A DNA stretch of 64,000 bases from Blakeslea trispora (taxonomy: Eukaryota; Mucoromycota; Mucoromycetes; Mucorales; Choanephoraceae). How positions within the stretch are numbered: position 1 is the first letter of the stretch; each line of letters begins with the position of its first letter. Positions 21,273 to 33,648 of this stretch are shown here, piece after piece. The stretch covers positions 61,506-125,505 of the forward strand of contig JAIWNE010000097.1 in the NCBI GenBank assembly GCA_025331445.1, written 5' to 3'. The notes beneath the pieces were generated by a model, which was given only the letters and a program-made list of their open reading frames with translations, was not told the DNA's origin and ran no database searches. The translations under genes were made by a program, and so were the position numbers.

Positions 21273-24200
21273 ATGACTCTCAACAGAAAAAAGGTATATT
21301 GTCTCAAATAGAGAGAAAGTACATATGCTAAAACAAGCAAAGTATAGAAACTACATCATTATCACTATTAGTGGAAAAGTAAAATAGATGGAGAAAACAA
21401 ACAAAAATTGAAATAATTATCTCATAGCTGATAACTTTATTTAGAAAAAGTGATGATTTAGATCACATCATTATACCAACTGCCGAAGGCTTGATTCGTT
21501 TCAGAGAGGAAGCGACTACAGACTCAATTGAAATCCAAGAGCATGATCATCATGATGTTTTTATCAAATTTCCACAAGAATCCTTACATAGCTTTCAATT
21601 CTCTGTACCTTCACAACCCAGAAGGAAACGGTTACACTGCACTACCTTACCAGGACAATACCACAATTCAATGATATCGACTCCAATCAGATCAAAGACA
21701 AACACAGTTGGCAGCTCAGTCAACTCAGTCTCTTACTTTAGAAGGAGAAGCTTGCCTTCTGTACCTGAGACCCAAAAGATTAGCAGAACCATGTCAAACA
21801 CATCAACATTGTCTCATTCCAATACCACTTCAAATACAAGTAGTTCAGTTCAAACGCCTACAGCCAATACCGATGAAGAGGAAGAAGACATGTATGAGAG
21901 TGAAGAAGAAGCAGAGACTTATATCCCTCATTTACACAATCGATTGAATCAACAACAACAACAGGCTATTTTGACAACTTATAGCGATTGGCGTATTATC
22001 TTGACAAACAGTATAGCTCAAGATGTACTGGTCAGCCATTTGCATCATCAAATGAATGAAGAGCAACAATTGGTTCTTGTTGGAAGATCAGTCATGGACT
22101 TGGTTGAACCTAGTTTTCGAAATAGACTCAAGTCATTAATTGTCAGAAAGCGAGAAGAACTCCTGGCCTCACGCGAAACAGAGACAGATGATGGTATGGT
22201 GCTTGTCTGTGGTAATGTGGTAAAGTTTAAGAAAAACTAGGGGTTTATACAACTTTATTGTCTAAACGATGAACTGTAGATTCCCATCATCAAATTGGAC
22301 AACACTAAATCTTCCGCTTCACTCTGGTTAAAAGAAAAAGTAAACGAATCTGGGATATCTGTCTATATTTGGATATTTGAGGAAGTCTACGAGAGCTCTG
22401 TTCGCTGTATTGTAAATAAAAAGGTAAGTGCGCAAGATGCTATCATTTGTCAATTATGGAATTTTGCTTATCTATCCAATCAAAGGGCGAGATTGAATCT
22501 GTTGTGTATGAAGAGAGTGTACAAGATCTCTATGACTACAGATCTCAAGATATAGTCGGAACTCCTCTCTCCAAGCTCATTCCTTCACTCTCTCACAATA
22601 CATGGCAACAAGAGATCAATCAACTTCGATTTTTTGGCAGCCAAACAAAACGAGGTGCTTATTTTCCAGTGATAGTTCGGTTAGCACAAGAACAAAAAGA
22701 GCAGACCACAGTCCAAATCACGTCTATGCCAATGATCGCTGGTCTGATGACCATCAGGGCGGATGGTATAATTGATGGCTGCAACGACATTTTTGTTCAA
22801 TATTTGTTTGGTTTCTCTCAACAAGAACTGGTTGCAAAAAAAAACATTGCACAGCTTTTACCTCAATTTCCTATTCTTTTGAGAAACCTGAAACGAGACG
22901 ATCTTCTTCAACAGGGTTTGATTATTAATAATATTGTTTGCCGAAAACTATTGCCTGAATCTACATTGCAAGACAAGATCATGGTCAACAAACGACTTTT
23001 GACGCACACACCTCATAATCAGCCATTACCTATTCTCTATGCCATTCACCGAGATGGTACGCCTTTTGAGGTACAACTTCAATTAAAGCTAGTGGAAACA
23101 AATAGCCTGAGTTCATTGGAGAGTGAGGAGGAATATGCATTATGGATCTCATTTGATCGAGAGGTTGCCTTTAAACGCTTCGGTCATCATCACCTTATTA
23201 TCTCTCGACCTCTGTTAGAGCAGCAGGTCTCGAAAGTGAAAAAGAAACCTGTAAAGCAGAAAGAAGCTCTTGGTAGTCGATCGCCGAAAGTCACCAGTGT
23301 TTCACCTGACTTGTTGAGTAACATAGAGCCTATTTCACCACCTGCTATGTTACAACAAGAAGAACATAACATTCTTTATTCGGCCCATTTGCCCCAATCG
23401 ACTACCATTGACGATTATATCATTGTGGATCATTTGGGTCAAGGCGCTTATGGTCATGTTAAGTTGGCCATTAGAAAAGACGATCCGACACAGGTAAACA
23501 AATAAAAAAAAAGAGGAGAGTGTCACGGTTGTTGGAATATCCTTTTTTGGATTATCAGGTTATTTATCTATTTTATTTTTTATTTATATATATATAAAAA
23601 AAGACAAAAGTTGTCATCAAATATGTGATCAAGTCGCGTATATTGGTAGACTGTTGGACAAGAGACCGGAAACTCGGAACTGTGCCGGTAGAAATTCATA
23701 TCCTGCATACACTCAAGAAATATCCACATGAACATCTCGGTGATATGTGTAAGTTGTCTTCTTTGTTATCCAATTTTGAAAGGCATTGACACCTCTCATA
23801 TAGTGGATTATTTTGAGGATATGGATCATTATTATATCGTCATGAAACTCCATGGTGAAGGCATGGATTTGTTTGACTTTATCGAACTAAACGAGACTAT
23901 TCCTGAGACCAAAATAATTCAAGTCTTCAAACAGATTGCCTTGGGTGTACGCCATCTCCATGATCATAAAATTGTACATCGGGACATCAAGGATGAAAAT
24001 GTGGTTCTAGATCTTGTGAATGGTGGTCTTCGATTGATAGATTTTGGTAGTGCTGCATACCTGAAACCAGGACGAAAGTTTGAAACTTTTGTAGGTACAT
24101 TAGATTATGCAGCTCCAGAAATCTTGCGCGGACATACCTATTCAGGTAAACCACAGGATATATGGGCATTGGGTATCCTCTTGTTCACGCTGATCTACCG

Positions 24201-24431
24201 AGAGAACCCATTTTATGATATTGATGAGATTATGGGTAGAGAATTAAGAATTCCGTTTGTGATATCTGAAGGTAAATTGTTCTCTTTTGTTTTCCTATGA
24301 CTCTATCTCATTTTTTTTTCTATGTTTAAGGCTCAGTGGATTTGATTCGTAAAATGTTAGAACGAGATGTAGATAGACGTATTGACATTCATCAAGTGCT
24401 ACAACATCCTTGGTTAAATTCAATTGTATAA
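21273..24431 (+). CDS. PAS-domain protein kinase (PASK / Psk1-2 type)
   Basis: Seven exons: 21273-21293, 21428-22219, 22280-22423, 22486-23493, 23604-23748, 23783-24271 and 24331-24431, about 899 residues. The first exon is uncertain, since an ATG at 21257 is in another frame. After a Ser/Thr/Gln-rich region lie two PAS-like segments: SDWRIILTNSIAQDVLV onward (about 155-200) and IAGLMTIRADGIIDGCNDIF (about 420-460). The kinase domain follows with glycine loop LGQGAYGHVKLA, ATP lysine in VVIKYVIK, catalytic HRDIKDEN, DFG in LIDFGSAAYL, and YAAPEIL. GTLDYAAPE and the DIWALGILL helix are typical of PASK. In yeast Psk1/2 partition glucose toward wall glucan and act downstream of Snf1. Confidence 0.9.
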
Positions 24432-24458
24432 CTTTTTAATGATTAAAAATTGGTAATT

Positions 24459-25153
24459 CTAAAACCCTTTTCCAATGCCTGTCTTTTCTACAATTTGTTT
24501 CATCATGCCTTCTTCCTCACAAAGTTCAGGATGAACATAAAGTAATGATTTGGGTTTAGCCTCTTTCTGACCAATACGACCCTTGGCAAGGGAAGGATCA
24601 TTGATCATCCAACTGGTAAAGATGCGGCTGGCAGGTTCAATGGTGTCTAAAGGAACAGTAGTGGCATGATCTTTGGCAGTGAAAGAAAGAGTATGAATAG
24701 TTAACTCTTGAGGTAATTCGCCTTCTTTTAATTCTTTAGGGATCGTAATCTTCGTGACATAAGGAGACATGACCCATTGAATCAAGCCAGTTGAAGCAGC
24801 ACTAGTAGCAACAGCTATAGAATAGAAACTGAAAAAATTATTTTCTTATGGTTATCTAGACATGGGCATTGGATATTACCTACGCCAACCAAAGCAGCCT
24901 TTGCTAAAAATGGTACAGGTACGTCAATAGCAAAGACAAAAGGAGAGATGCCAGTACCGAGACCAAGGGAGGTGATGGAGAACAACTTGAGTTTCTTTGC
25001 AACATTAGCCAGGGGTCCAGTATAGATCGTCACTGGTTCTTCCTTGGAGGAAGATGTGTATCGCTTAGCCCACACGTTGCATACAGCAGGCTGTTGGCGA
25101 GCCCACTGAGAAGCTGTTCTCTTTAAGGTTTGAGTATTGGCAGTTCTCAACAT
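24459..25153 (-). CDS. TMEM70/TMEM186-like mitochondrial inner-membrane protein
   Basis: Two exons, 24880-25153 and 24459-24814, encode 209 residues. The N terminus is basic and Ser/Thr-rich with RTANTQTLKRTASQWARQQ, fitting a mitochondrial presequence. VTIYTGPLANVAKKLKLFSITSLGLG then leads into a helical hairpin (FVFAIDVPVPFLAKAALVGVG and STGLIQWVMSPYV), the core of the TMEM70 family, members of which assist assembly of ATP synthase or complex I. The soluble C-terminal domain (TKITIPKEL ... SLLYVHPEL) is about the expected size. The exact subfamily cannot be assigned by eye. It converges with PAS kinase, the stops being 27 bp apart. Confidence 0.75.
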
Positions 25154-26031
25154 GACTGATCTTGAAGAAGTTGATCTATTTTTTTTTTGGGTTTTTTTCT
25201 TTGTTTAATCTTTAAGCTATGGATGATCTGATTGGCTCATTCGGGCTTTCTGGTTCCTGCAGTCCAAGGACTTTATTGTCATCTGAAGCTTACTAGGCTG
25301 TTTTTGTGTATATACAAGTATGTATCATTTGCCCGAGTTATTCAATAGCCTTCTAGTTATTGAAATGTACTGGATTTATTAGATGAAAGGATGAGAGTAT
25401 TCATTAAGCTTGAAAAGCGATACTTTATTTCAGCTGGTTTCTTTTTTCTTTTTTTTAATCAAGGATCTGACTTTTAGAACTTGTATACTTATTTCGAAAC
25501 CCCCCCCCCCCCCCAACGGTATGCCAAATAAGTGATATGAACTTTCAAGGAATAATAAAAAAAAAGAGTCTGTTTTGGCTCATTTTTTTTTCAGGTAGAT
25601 TCAAGTGCATAAAAAGCCTTTCTCTTGCTCTTTATACAGCAATTTATCAAGCTCCATTTATGCAAACCTTTATTTATCAAAGACCTTTATCCCTTGATTG
25701 AAGCATTCGGTAAGGAAAAAAGACTGAATTCCGCTTGTTGCAACAATGAATAATTGAAAGAGATGAAGGATGGACTAGTTTTTCTTTATCGAAAAATAAG
25801 TCAATTTCTTGGAAAAACAATTGGTTGATTCTTAAAAGATGATGATTTTGAATTTGCAGGAAACACTGTACAACTTTAGAAATTCATGATCGCACTTTTG
25901 AAGATCCAACACATTCAGTATGCAAGATAAAAAGAGTCACAATTTATGTGGTAAGCATTCGCTAACAGTTTGACAGAGAAACTCTTGATTGTCTTTTTTT
26001 TTTATTTTATTTTTCTCTCTTCAAAACAAAA
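25154..26031. other. Intergenic with poly(C) run
   Basis: An 0.88-kb divergent spacer. A run of about 14 C occurs near 25500-25514, and a C/T-rich tract ends just before the ATG at 26032. No gene or RNA was recognised. Confidence 0.6.
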
Positions 26032-26879
26032 ATGGATTCCATTATCAAATATTGGCTCAAGACAACTACTTATGACCAAGCTGTCGGTATTTATGCTACA
26101 TTGCCATTCATTATGGCACCAGCTTGCTTTTTGATGGACGCACCTTATGGTATGTTTGTATGTTAGATATCCATCATCCTCTTACAACGATTCGGATAGG
26201 TCGGTTTGCAGGAAAACTCGGAATAGATTGCAGTTTGGATGGAAAATGGGGTTGGTTTACGATGGAAGTAGTCTCGCCTGTTGTTTTTGCTGCTTCACTT
26301 GTCATAACCCAACCTAGATGGACACCTTTTCAAATCATACTCTCATCTGCTTGGATGATTCACTATATCAATCGAAGCATCATCTATCCTTACCGTGCAA
26401 GCTCTATGGCGCCCATTCATTTATCTGCCTATGTTTGTTCTATTGGATTCAATCTGATCAACGGCTACACGAACGGGATGTGGGTTGCAAGACACAGCCG
26501 TTCCATCTCAGACCCTCTCTTTTGGGCTGGCCTGTCTCTCTGGGCTCTAGGATTCCTGTCTAATATCTACCATGACAACATTCTGTTTAAGCTGCGTAGT
26601 AAGAAAAAGAAGGAAGAGAGAGAAGAAGGCAAAAAACGATATTTTATTCCCCATGGTGGACTTTTCGAATATGTTAGCTGCCCCAATTATTTCAGTGAAG
26701 CTATTGAATGGACTGGGTATGCTTTGGCCACATCAGGATCTAGCTGGCCTGCTATTATCTTTGCTGCCTCTACTGCCTCCAACCTATTCCCAAGAGCTTG
26801 GCGCACGCATGCTTGGTACAAACAACAATTTGAAAATTACCCTACTACTCGTAAAGCAGTCATTCCTTTTCTTCTTTAA
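26032..26879 (+). CDS. Steroid 5-alpha-reductase-like (SRD5A1 type) membrane enzyme
   Basis: Two exons, 26032-26149 and 26200-26879, encode 265 residues. The layout follows SRD5A1: GRFAGKLGIDCSLDGKWGWFTMEVVSP near the N terminus, IHYINRSIIYPYR, NGYTNGMW, FLSNIYHDNILFKLR, and the NADPH-binding C-terminal PHGGLFEYVSCPNYFSEAIEWTGYAL and YKQQFENYPTTRKAVIPFLL. Several hydrophobic helices indicate an ER membrane enzyme. A lysine-rich loop (KKKKEEREEGKKR) sits at about 190-203. In fungi, which lack the animal steroid substrates, relatives may reduce other enoyl or sterol-type double bonds, so the substrate is not inferred. The stop is 44 bp from that of the convergent SANT-repeat gene. Confidence 0.88.
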
Positions 26880-26922
26880 TCATTATTGCTTTTTTTTTTA
26901 TTATTGTTATAGCCATGCTTAT

Positions 26923-27933
26923 TTATGCTTCTGGTTCTGTTTTTGCGAAACCCATGCTTCTCTTGAGCTTAAAGTAGTGGTTCCACATATCTCGAATGGA
27001 ACGCTTTGAATTGAGTTCCTTTTTTGTCTTTTGCATATCTCTATCATTCTTAACACATGTTTGGTAGACTTTCATTTCTTCTTCCGGAGTCCAGGCTGAT
27101 AAATCAACAGTGGGGTTGAGCTTGTTGTGATAATGCTGAGATATATGGCGAGGAGTACGAGGAATGCCTGTTACCTTTTGAATGACAGCAAAGTTTTCGC
27201 CATATTTCTCAACGGCATCTAAAATTAACGCATCCTCATCTAATGTAAATCTTCCTTTTCTTGTATTCTTGAGTTGCCAATGCCATCTCTCAAAGCACTG
27301 TCTAGTACTTCTTGTACCCAAAAGGTCGGATATGAGATCCATATCGTTCTCACCATGCTTTTGAACCAATTGAATAAGTCTGTCGGTTTCTTCGTCTGAC
27401 CAGCGACCACGATTGTATCTAGGGTCCATTGCTTTATATTTCTGTTTGATCAAGAAAGCAGGTCGATAATGTGGCAAACTAGCCTGGATCTCTTCCCAAT
27501 TGTCAATTTGTTCAAAAGAACGTCCGTTTCCGAGTAATTTGAGCACACTAAGCTCTTGTTTTGACCAAGGACCACGCTCACTTCCTTTTTGTAAGAGTTT
27601 ATATCTGTTCATGACAGCAGTGGCAGGACGATTGACAAACATGGTTGAAATGAACGACCATTTCTCGCCATGTTGTTTCACAAGTTCTACAAGTTTCTTG
27701 CTTTCTTCTTCTGTCCAACGACACCGGGATCGAACCAAAGTTGACTTTTGTACCTCAAAAGCTCTTTTACGGAGCTTTTCGATTTCTTCTACTCTATTTG
27801 TTTCTTGTGTAGCAGATGTTGTCGCATGTCGAAGTGGTGAGATCTGCAGCAGACTCATTCGACTGACAATGTCTGCTGTTGGTGTACGCTGAAAGCTTTT
27901 GAATGTTTGAGAGAGTTGAAGTCGTGATAACAT
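26923..27933 (-). CDS. Multi-repeat Myb/SANT-domain protein with presequence-like N terminus
   Basis: Single-exon frame; the ATG at 27933 gives 336 residues. Further upstream in-frame codons exist but are low-complexity. Four or five SANT/Myb-like repeats are visible by their spaced tryptophans: RCRWTEEESKKLVELVKQHG..W, RGPWSKQELSVL, RGRWSDEETDRLIQLVQKHG, KGRFTLDEDALILDAVEKYG and a degenerate SAWTPEEEMKVYQ. The first about 50 residues (MLSRLQLSQTFKSFQRT ... LRHATTSA) are Arg/Ser/Thr-rich with no acidic residue until ETNRVEE apart from one Asp, which looks like a mitochondrial presequence. DNA binding is likely; whether it acts in nucleus or mitochondrion is open. It shares a 159-bp divergent promoter with pantothenate synthetase. 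Confidence 0.8.
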   Translation of the reverse strand: MLSRLQLSQTFKSFQRTPTADIVSRMSLLQISPLRHATTSATQETNRVEEIEKLRKRAFEVQKSTLVRSRCRWTEEESKKLVELVKQHGEKWSFISTMFVNRPATAVMNRYKLLQKGSERGPWSKQELSVLKLLGNGRSFEQIDNWEEIQASLPHYRPAFLIKQKYKAMDPRYNRGRWSDEETDRLIQLVQKHGENDMDLISDLLGTRSTRQCFERWHWQLKNTRKGRFTLDEDALILDAVEKYGENFAVIQKVTGIPRTPRHISQHYHNKLNPTVDLSAWTPEEEMKVYQTCVKNDRDMQKTKKELNSKRSIRDMWNHYFKLKRSMGFAKTEPEA

Positions 27934-28092
27934 AGTGAATGAGGTGAGGTTGCTTTTTGAAAAAAAAAAAAAAAGTTGTTTTTCTGAAAAATATTTATTG
28001 TCTGTCAAAATTTCAAACACAGAATTCAGTAACACTTGCTTTTTTCCTTCCCTTCTTTTTTTTTTTTTTCTTGGTAGAGAAGAATCCCTGTT
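27934..28092. promoter_or_regulatory. Divergent promoter, SANT protein / PAN6
   Basis: These 159 bp separate two divergent start codons. A poly(A) run near 27961-27974 and a C/T tract near 28041-28070 each lie directly upstream of a start codon on the relevant strand. Two 5' UTRs must fit here. Confidence 0.45.
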
Positions 28093-29279
28093 ATGAACTC
28101 AAGTAATGCAGACACCTGGTACATGTGTATACAGTTGGCTAAATTCTTTCAATAGTCAAGGTACCTTCGGGCATTAAAGTGTTCAATAAGATTGCCGACT
28201 TTAGAAGCTGGCGTCGAAGCTTATTATTGGACAGAAAGACACTTGGTTATGTTCCCACTATGGGTGCTCTTCACCAAGGACACCTTGCTTTAGGTATTTA
28301 GGATCAACCGAAAAGCGAAAAAAAAAATTAACTTGATGGATAGTTTCGGCTGCCAAACAGAAATGTGACCATGTTGCATTAACTATCTTTGTAAATCCTG
28401 CTCAATTTGCTCCTACTGAAGATTTGGCTACTTATCCTCGTGCCTTACAATCGGACTTGGATCAGTTGGCTGGCCTTGGTCAAGGTGTAGCTTCTGCTGT
28501 TCTTGTTCCTCAGGTGGAAGAGATGTATCCTAATGGCATTGATTTAGATGTATCAAAGCAGAAAGGTACATTTGTGGAAGTGCTCGGTCTATCTTCACAG
28601 CTAGAAGGTCAAACTCGACCCAACTTTTTCCGTGGTGTGGCTACAGTTGTCTCCAAGTTTTTAAATATCGTAAGTCTAACTCTGTTCTTTTTGGTTTGAG
28701 CCATCTACATATATATATATATATATCTAATTTGCTTAGGTTCAACCGGATGATGTCTTTTTCGGACAAAAAGATAGTAAAGAAAAAGTTGAATCGTGAA
28801 ACGAATGACTGCATCTCACACTACCTTATTCCCTCTTAGTCCAACAATGCTTTGTGATTCGCAATATGATTCGCGATCTCCATTTTCCTACTCGGATGCA
28901 TATTTGTCCAACTGTAAGAGATCAAGATGGATTAGCGCTTTCTTCAAGAAATGCATACTTGTCGCCTCTACAAAAGAAATATGCACTTGTTTTGTCTCAG
29001 TCTCTTCAACAGATGGAGAGCTTATATAGGTCAGGTATTGTAGATGCTACTACCTTGACTCAGGCAGGTATTCAAGTGATTGAACAAGCACGTCAAACCG
29101 TGGATGAACTCGATGAAGATTGGAAAATTCGTTTGGATTATGTTTCCATCAACTCTGGTAAAGATCTCAGTCAGATCACAGGTGACATCAATAAGCAAGA
29201 AGGTTGTGTCATTAGTATGGCTGTCTTTGTTGGCAAGACACGATTGATTGATAATATCTGCATTGATATTGCACTATAG
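28093..29279 (+). CDS. PAN6: Pantothenate synthetase (pantoate-beta-alanine ligase)
   Basis: Five exons: 28093-28102, 28156-28293, 28344-28669, 28740-28776 and 28840-29279, giving 316 residues with closing phases. Catalytic landmarks are PTMGALHQGH (residues 37-46), FVNPAQFAPTEDLATYPR, EGQTRPNFFRGVATVV, the FFGQKD motif ending exon 4, and LALSSRNAYLSP. The enzyme condenses pantoate with beta-alanine using ATP, the last step to pantothenate (vitamin B5, CoA precursor). The very short first exon (ATG plus seven bases) is inferred from a GTAATG donor and an in-frame upstream stop, so it is the weakest part. Length agrees with yeast Pan6. Confidence 0.93.
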
Positions 29280-29377
29280 AAATAAAATGATCATAAAAAT
29301 AGTAATGTTTAATTCGAAAAAATAAAGGAGGGGGGGGGGATCAACTAGTTTTTTTTTCTATACATAGAACAGCATGC

Positions 29378-32300
29378 TTAACCTCGGATGAAAATGCCTC
29401 TTTCAAGTACACTGCTAAATCGACTTTTAGAGGATTTATCTACATGATCCAAACCAAGCGCATCTTCTTCTTGAAGACGTGCCTTGCGCAATTCAAAATC
29501 GGCTTGATCAATGGGCGTCACATTAGGCTCAGGTGCATTTAGATTCCGAATCACAGTAAACTTGACCTTTTTCCAGTCCATATCGCCTAAACCTGTACGT
29601 TTCTGTAATCGCTTCTTTGTCTCTTCAAAGGGTTCACCTTTGATAGCTACAAATCTGAAAGGAATACTATGAAGCCTTGTAGGGTGATCATGATAATGGA
29701 CCACTTGAACAAGACGATCAGAGTCAAGGTCCATCTCTAACTCTTCCTTGGGAACTGGCTATATGAACAAAGAAAAAAAAGAGAGAGAGAGGAAATTAAT
29801 GACAACTTGATATACAAATACATTTTTAGCTTACCTCTGCATAAACAATAGCTGACTTTTCACAAGCTACATTGTCTACTGTTTGATCGTTGGAAAATTC
29901 CTTGGTCACTTTGCCATCCACAACTTCGTACATTCGAATCTTTCCAGAGTCCATTCTGGCTTTGATGACGATCTGATCCAATAGCTGTCGCACGGAACCT
30001 GTACGAGAAACGAGACAGGTCACTTTTGTTTCTTTGCGCAGATTGGAGCCAAGCACAATTACTTCAATGGATCGTTTGGATTCCAAATCAGATACATCCA
30101 CATCCAACACTTCATAATATAAAATAGGAACATCTGCATGGTCAAAACCAACAAGCTGTAGATAATCTTGAGGTTTTGGCAAATTAGACAACATCTCTTC
30201 TAATCGTGTGGTAGACTTGTATTGAATCACCTCCCTTGGTTGGTGAGTGATTGGATGTGAGGCAGTAAAGCGAATCTTGTTGGCCTCTACACCAATCTTG
30301 GCAGCAAGTTGAGCAGCAATAGCCCTGTAATTGGATGTTCGGTCAAGCACGACTCTTACTTCATCATGTTGTGCTTGAACAACATTTGGCTTTGGTTTGA
30401 ACAGGACGCAAGATTTGTTGTAAAGGGAAACGTAATAATCTGGTACAGAAGCAATGAGTCCTTCTTTTGTTAATTCGTCTGACCTATTGAGCATATACAT
30501 TTAAAAAGAGAGAGAAAGCATAAAGATCAGTATTCTCTTTCCATACTCTTGTTATGTAATAAAGACTCACTCTTTTTGAGATAATGTGCGTTGGAAGCAA
30601 AGGATATCACCATGTTGAATTTCTGCTTTGCGGAATGTTTGATCACTCTTCAGCAAATCAATAAAATTAGGTTTGATTTCTTCATATAATTGGATTGAGG
30701 TACTCTTGGGTAACCCTGCTTTCTCAACCAAGACAGAAAGTACAGCACCCACTTTTTCATTTAGGGAAACAAAGATGTGACCAAGGCCTCTGTAAGGCAA
30801 ATAAAATAAAATAAAAATCAACACATGTGTTTAAAGTAAAATTCTGTCTTTTGATTTACCTTAATTTCTGTTGCTTGACATCGAAATATTTGACAAACAC
30901 AATCATTTGATCATTTTTGAGAGTAGGCAACGGTTTATCTTTTTCAGCTACTTCCATATAGAGTTTTGTGAAGCCATTAGCTGCAGTGTTCACACATGTC
31001 TTTTCTCGCATCTTTTCAACAGCTAAAGAATAAATAAGACATTAGGTGTGTTTGTTTATTGACCTTTCTTTAGACTTACTTGATCTTTCATCAGCTGGGG
31101 TCAAAAGATGATCCACACGCACAGTCCTGTTTTGGCGATAAAGAATGCTCCATAATCTAAACTGATTAGGTGCAAAATGGTAATGATCCATCAATTGCTG
31201 TTTAAGAGCTGAAACTTTGTCGTTCTTGGGTGTTTTGAATACATCAACATGAGGCGACACTTCCAAGTAATGATCATCAAATACAGCCAGACTGAAACCT
31301 TGATAATCAGTAAATGACTCATCTGTTACAATAGCCACCTTTACATGCAAATGCATATCTTGTCTGTCCTGTTTACGTTTCTCAAGTGTGGCTCGTTCAT
31401 CATCTAGACGACGCTCTATAGATGGTATTAGCTTAAAAAAAAAAGGAGGAGAAAAAGAAGCCTTAAAGGCGACTCAGCTTTATAGGATACTTGCTTAAAT
31501 GAATGGGGATATCGGTTGATTCGACTGGACCCAAGATTTCATTCAACTTGCTCTTTCGAATATAGACCAACATATAGGCATTGGTGAATCGCTTCATCAT
31601 ACGCACACTGTTGATTCGTGTATTGTTGTTCAAGAAGGGTGGTTGTGCTAATGAACTGTCTTTGGTATCACGATGAGGTTCATCACCAAAATTTTCTTCA
31701 AACACTTCCTTTTTAGAGACAGGTGTAACACGATCATCATCAAATCGATACCATTTGTCATTCATATCAGGACGAATCAGGGCAAAATAATGGCCACCGG
31801 AAATATCACCGCTGTGAACCAGAACGCCGTGTAGCTCATAATCGTAAGGTCCATCCTTGTCTGCTTTTGAGCAATATTTATCCAAGTTGATTTCAGCTGG
31901 AAATTCATGACGATCATTGATCTAAGAAAGAGAAAGACTTTTTTTTCAATAACACTACATACATTATAAAGGGAGTAACAACCTACCTTAACCATCGTAT
32001 CACGCATGAAATCATACTCAAATCGTTTCAATTGCAAATGAAGTACAGGTGGAAAATCTTCAAATATGACACCTTTGTTAGCATCTTGAAGACCATGTCC
32101 TTCGGCATGATACTTGTTGTCTCCCTCCAGGGTTTCCACCGTGATGTAATCATCAAAGGAATCTATCAGATTTTTGCAACCCTTTACATTAAGCTGAATA
32201 TCATAATAATCTTCAATACGAGATGACTCATAATCGACATTGATACACTTGATATAGCTCTTCATTTTGCCTTCAAATAATTTCGAGATAGCACCATCGG

Positions 32301-33648
32301 CAGGTGTGCCTTTCATTTTCTCTTCCAAATTATCTTGTAGCACACGATTGAATTCTTGAACATCATGTTGCATGAATGCATCCAATGAATCCCATCCAAA
32401 GCTCTTTGTCAATTCAGTTGTGCCTACAGGTTCTGAACTATACTGAAGGTTGTAAAAACATCGTTGTAATGCAAGAGCTACACTCTTGGTGGGCTCATCT
32501 TTTTCGGTAGGAATTTGGTATACTGCCTTTCTAAACATGTTGGTACAATAGAGAGACTGAAGTAACGAATTCATATAACAGGTGGCGCCTTGGTTCTTGA
32601 TGCCTACATAGCCTGTTTCTTTGCGGGAATCATAATTGACAAAATTGTGCCAGAGTACACCTGTTTCATCTTTGACGACTCTTACAAATGCAGAAATAAC
32701 AATTTCGTTGTTGATCAAAAAAGGTCCCTTTCCAGCTGCATTTTTCTGTCCCAAATCTTCAATATCATGAAAGCGAGTGAATCCCCAATCGATTTCTTCT
32801 TGAGAGAAGCGATGATTGGCATCTTTTTTTTTTTAAAAAAAAAAAGAATTATGTTAGCTTCTTTTTTTTCTTATATAAAGAATCAATCAACCCACTGTTT
32901 GAGCAATAATTGGTGGGGTCTTCAGGATGAGAGATGGCAAGTGCAAACTGAGCACATGTATGCCAATTCTCTTCAATACCATTTTCTTCAGGAGAAGCTA
33001 CTTCAAGATAAATGGATATGGCTTTCTTTTGATTGTTGCCTTTGGGAAACAACAATATACGCCTTATAAAAAAAAATCCCAATTAAGACCTTATTCCATT
33101 CTTTTTTTTTTTGTAATCATCATGCATGTTGCTTTACCAAGGAAATCCATTGATATAAAAGACGGGTGAGTGAGATCTAGTTTCTAAGCTTTTCCAGTCC
33201 TTGATATGCCAACGATATGAACCTTCACTCTCTGTCTCCAATTCAGAGTTTTCGGGAAATATCGCTTTGAACATTGCCTTTTCTAAGTATACAAGATATT
33301 GGTTATTGTATGACATAAAAAGAAAAAACTTGTATTACGACAAGAGTGTTCCTTTTGTTTTTTTTTCTTTCTTTGATGTATCGCGTACAGGAGACTACAA
33401 AAAAAAAACCTTCATGTACGCGTACTCAAAGTCATTTGCTTTCCATCAAAAAATAAACAAATTGAACCCTCTTGTGACAGTGGATACATACCATCTGTAA
33501 CAGAAAGTGGAGGATTCGTAGTGCCTGTAATAGAGTTGGGTTTAGGCTCTCCAGTGATATTCATATCTGACACATCTTTAGTCAGTTCGCTTGTGATTTC
33601 TGATGTGTTGTTCAAGTCAGAATGTACTTGAATTGTTTTGTTAACCAT
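29378..33648 (-). CDS. USP7/UBP15 ubiquitin-specific protease (MATH + USP + UBL domains)
   Basis: Ten exons: 33492-33648, 33138-33282, 32896-33062, 31987-32822, 31495-31921, 31080-31415, 30860-31022, 30571-30789, 29835-30483 and 29378-29758, giving 1159 residues with every phase closing (human USP7 is 1102). The order is an acidic Ser/Thr N terminus, a MATH domain (YRWHIKDWKSLETRSHSP ... SIYLEV), then the USP domain with catalytic Cys about 238 in NQGATCYMNSLLQ and His in SGGHYFALIRPD. Next come a charged helix (KRRLDDERATLEKRKQDRQ) and a run of ubiquitin-like domains (e.g. RLWSILYRQNRT, LYEEIKPNFIDLL). The intron between exons 5 and 6 has a GC donor (GCAAGT). The role is removal of ubiquitin from nuclear and peroxisomal clients. 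Confidence 0.94.
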
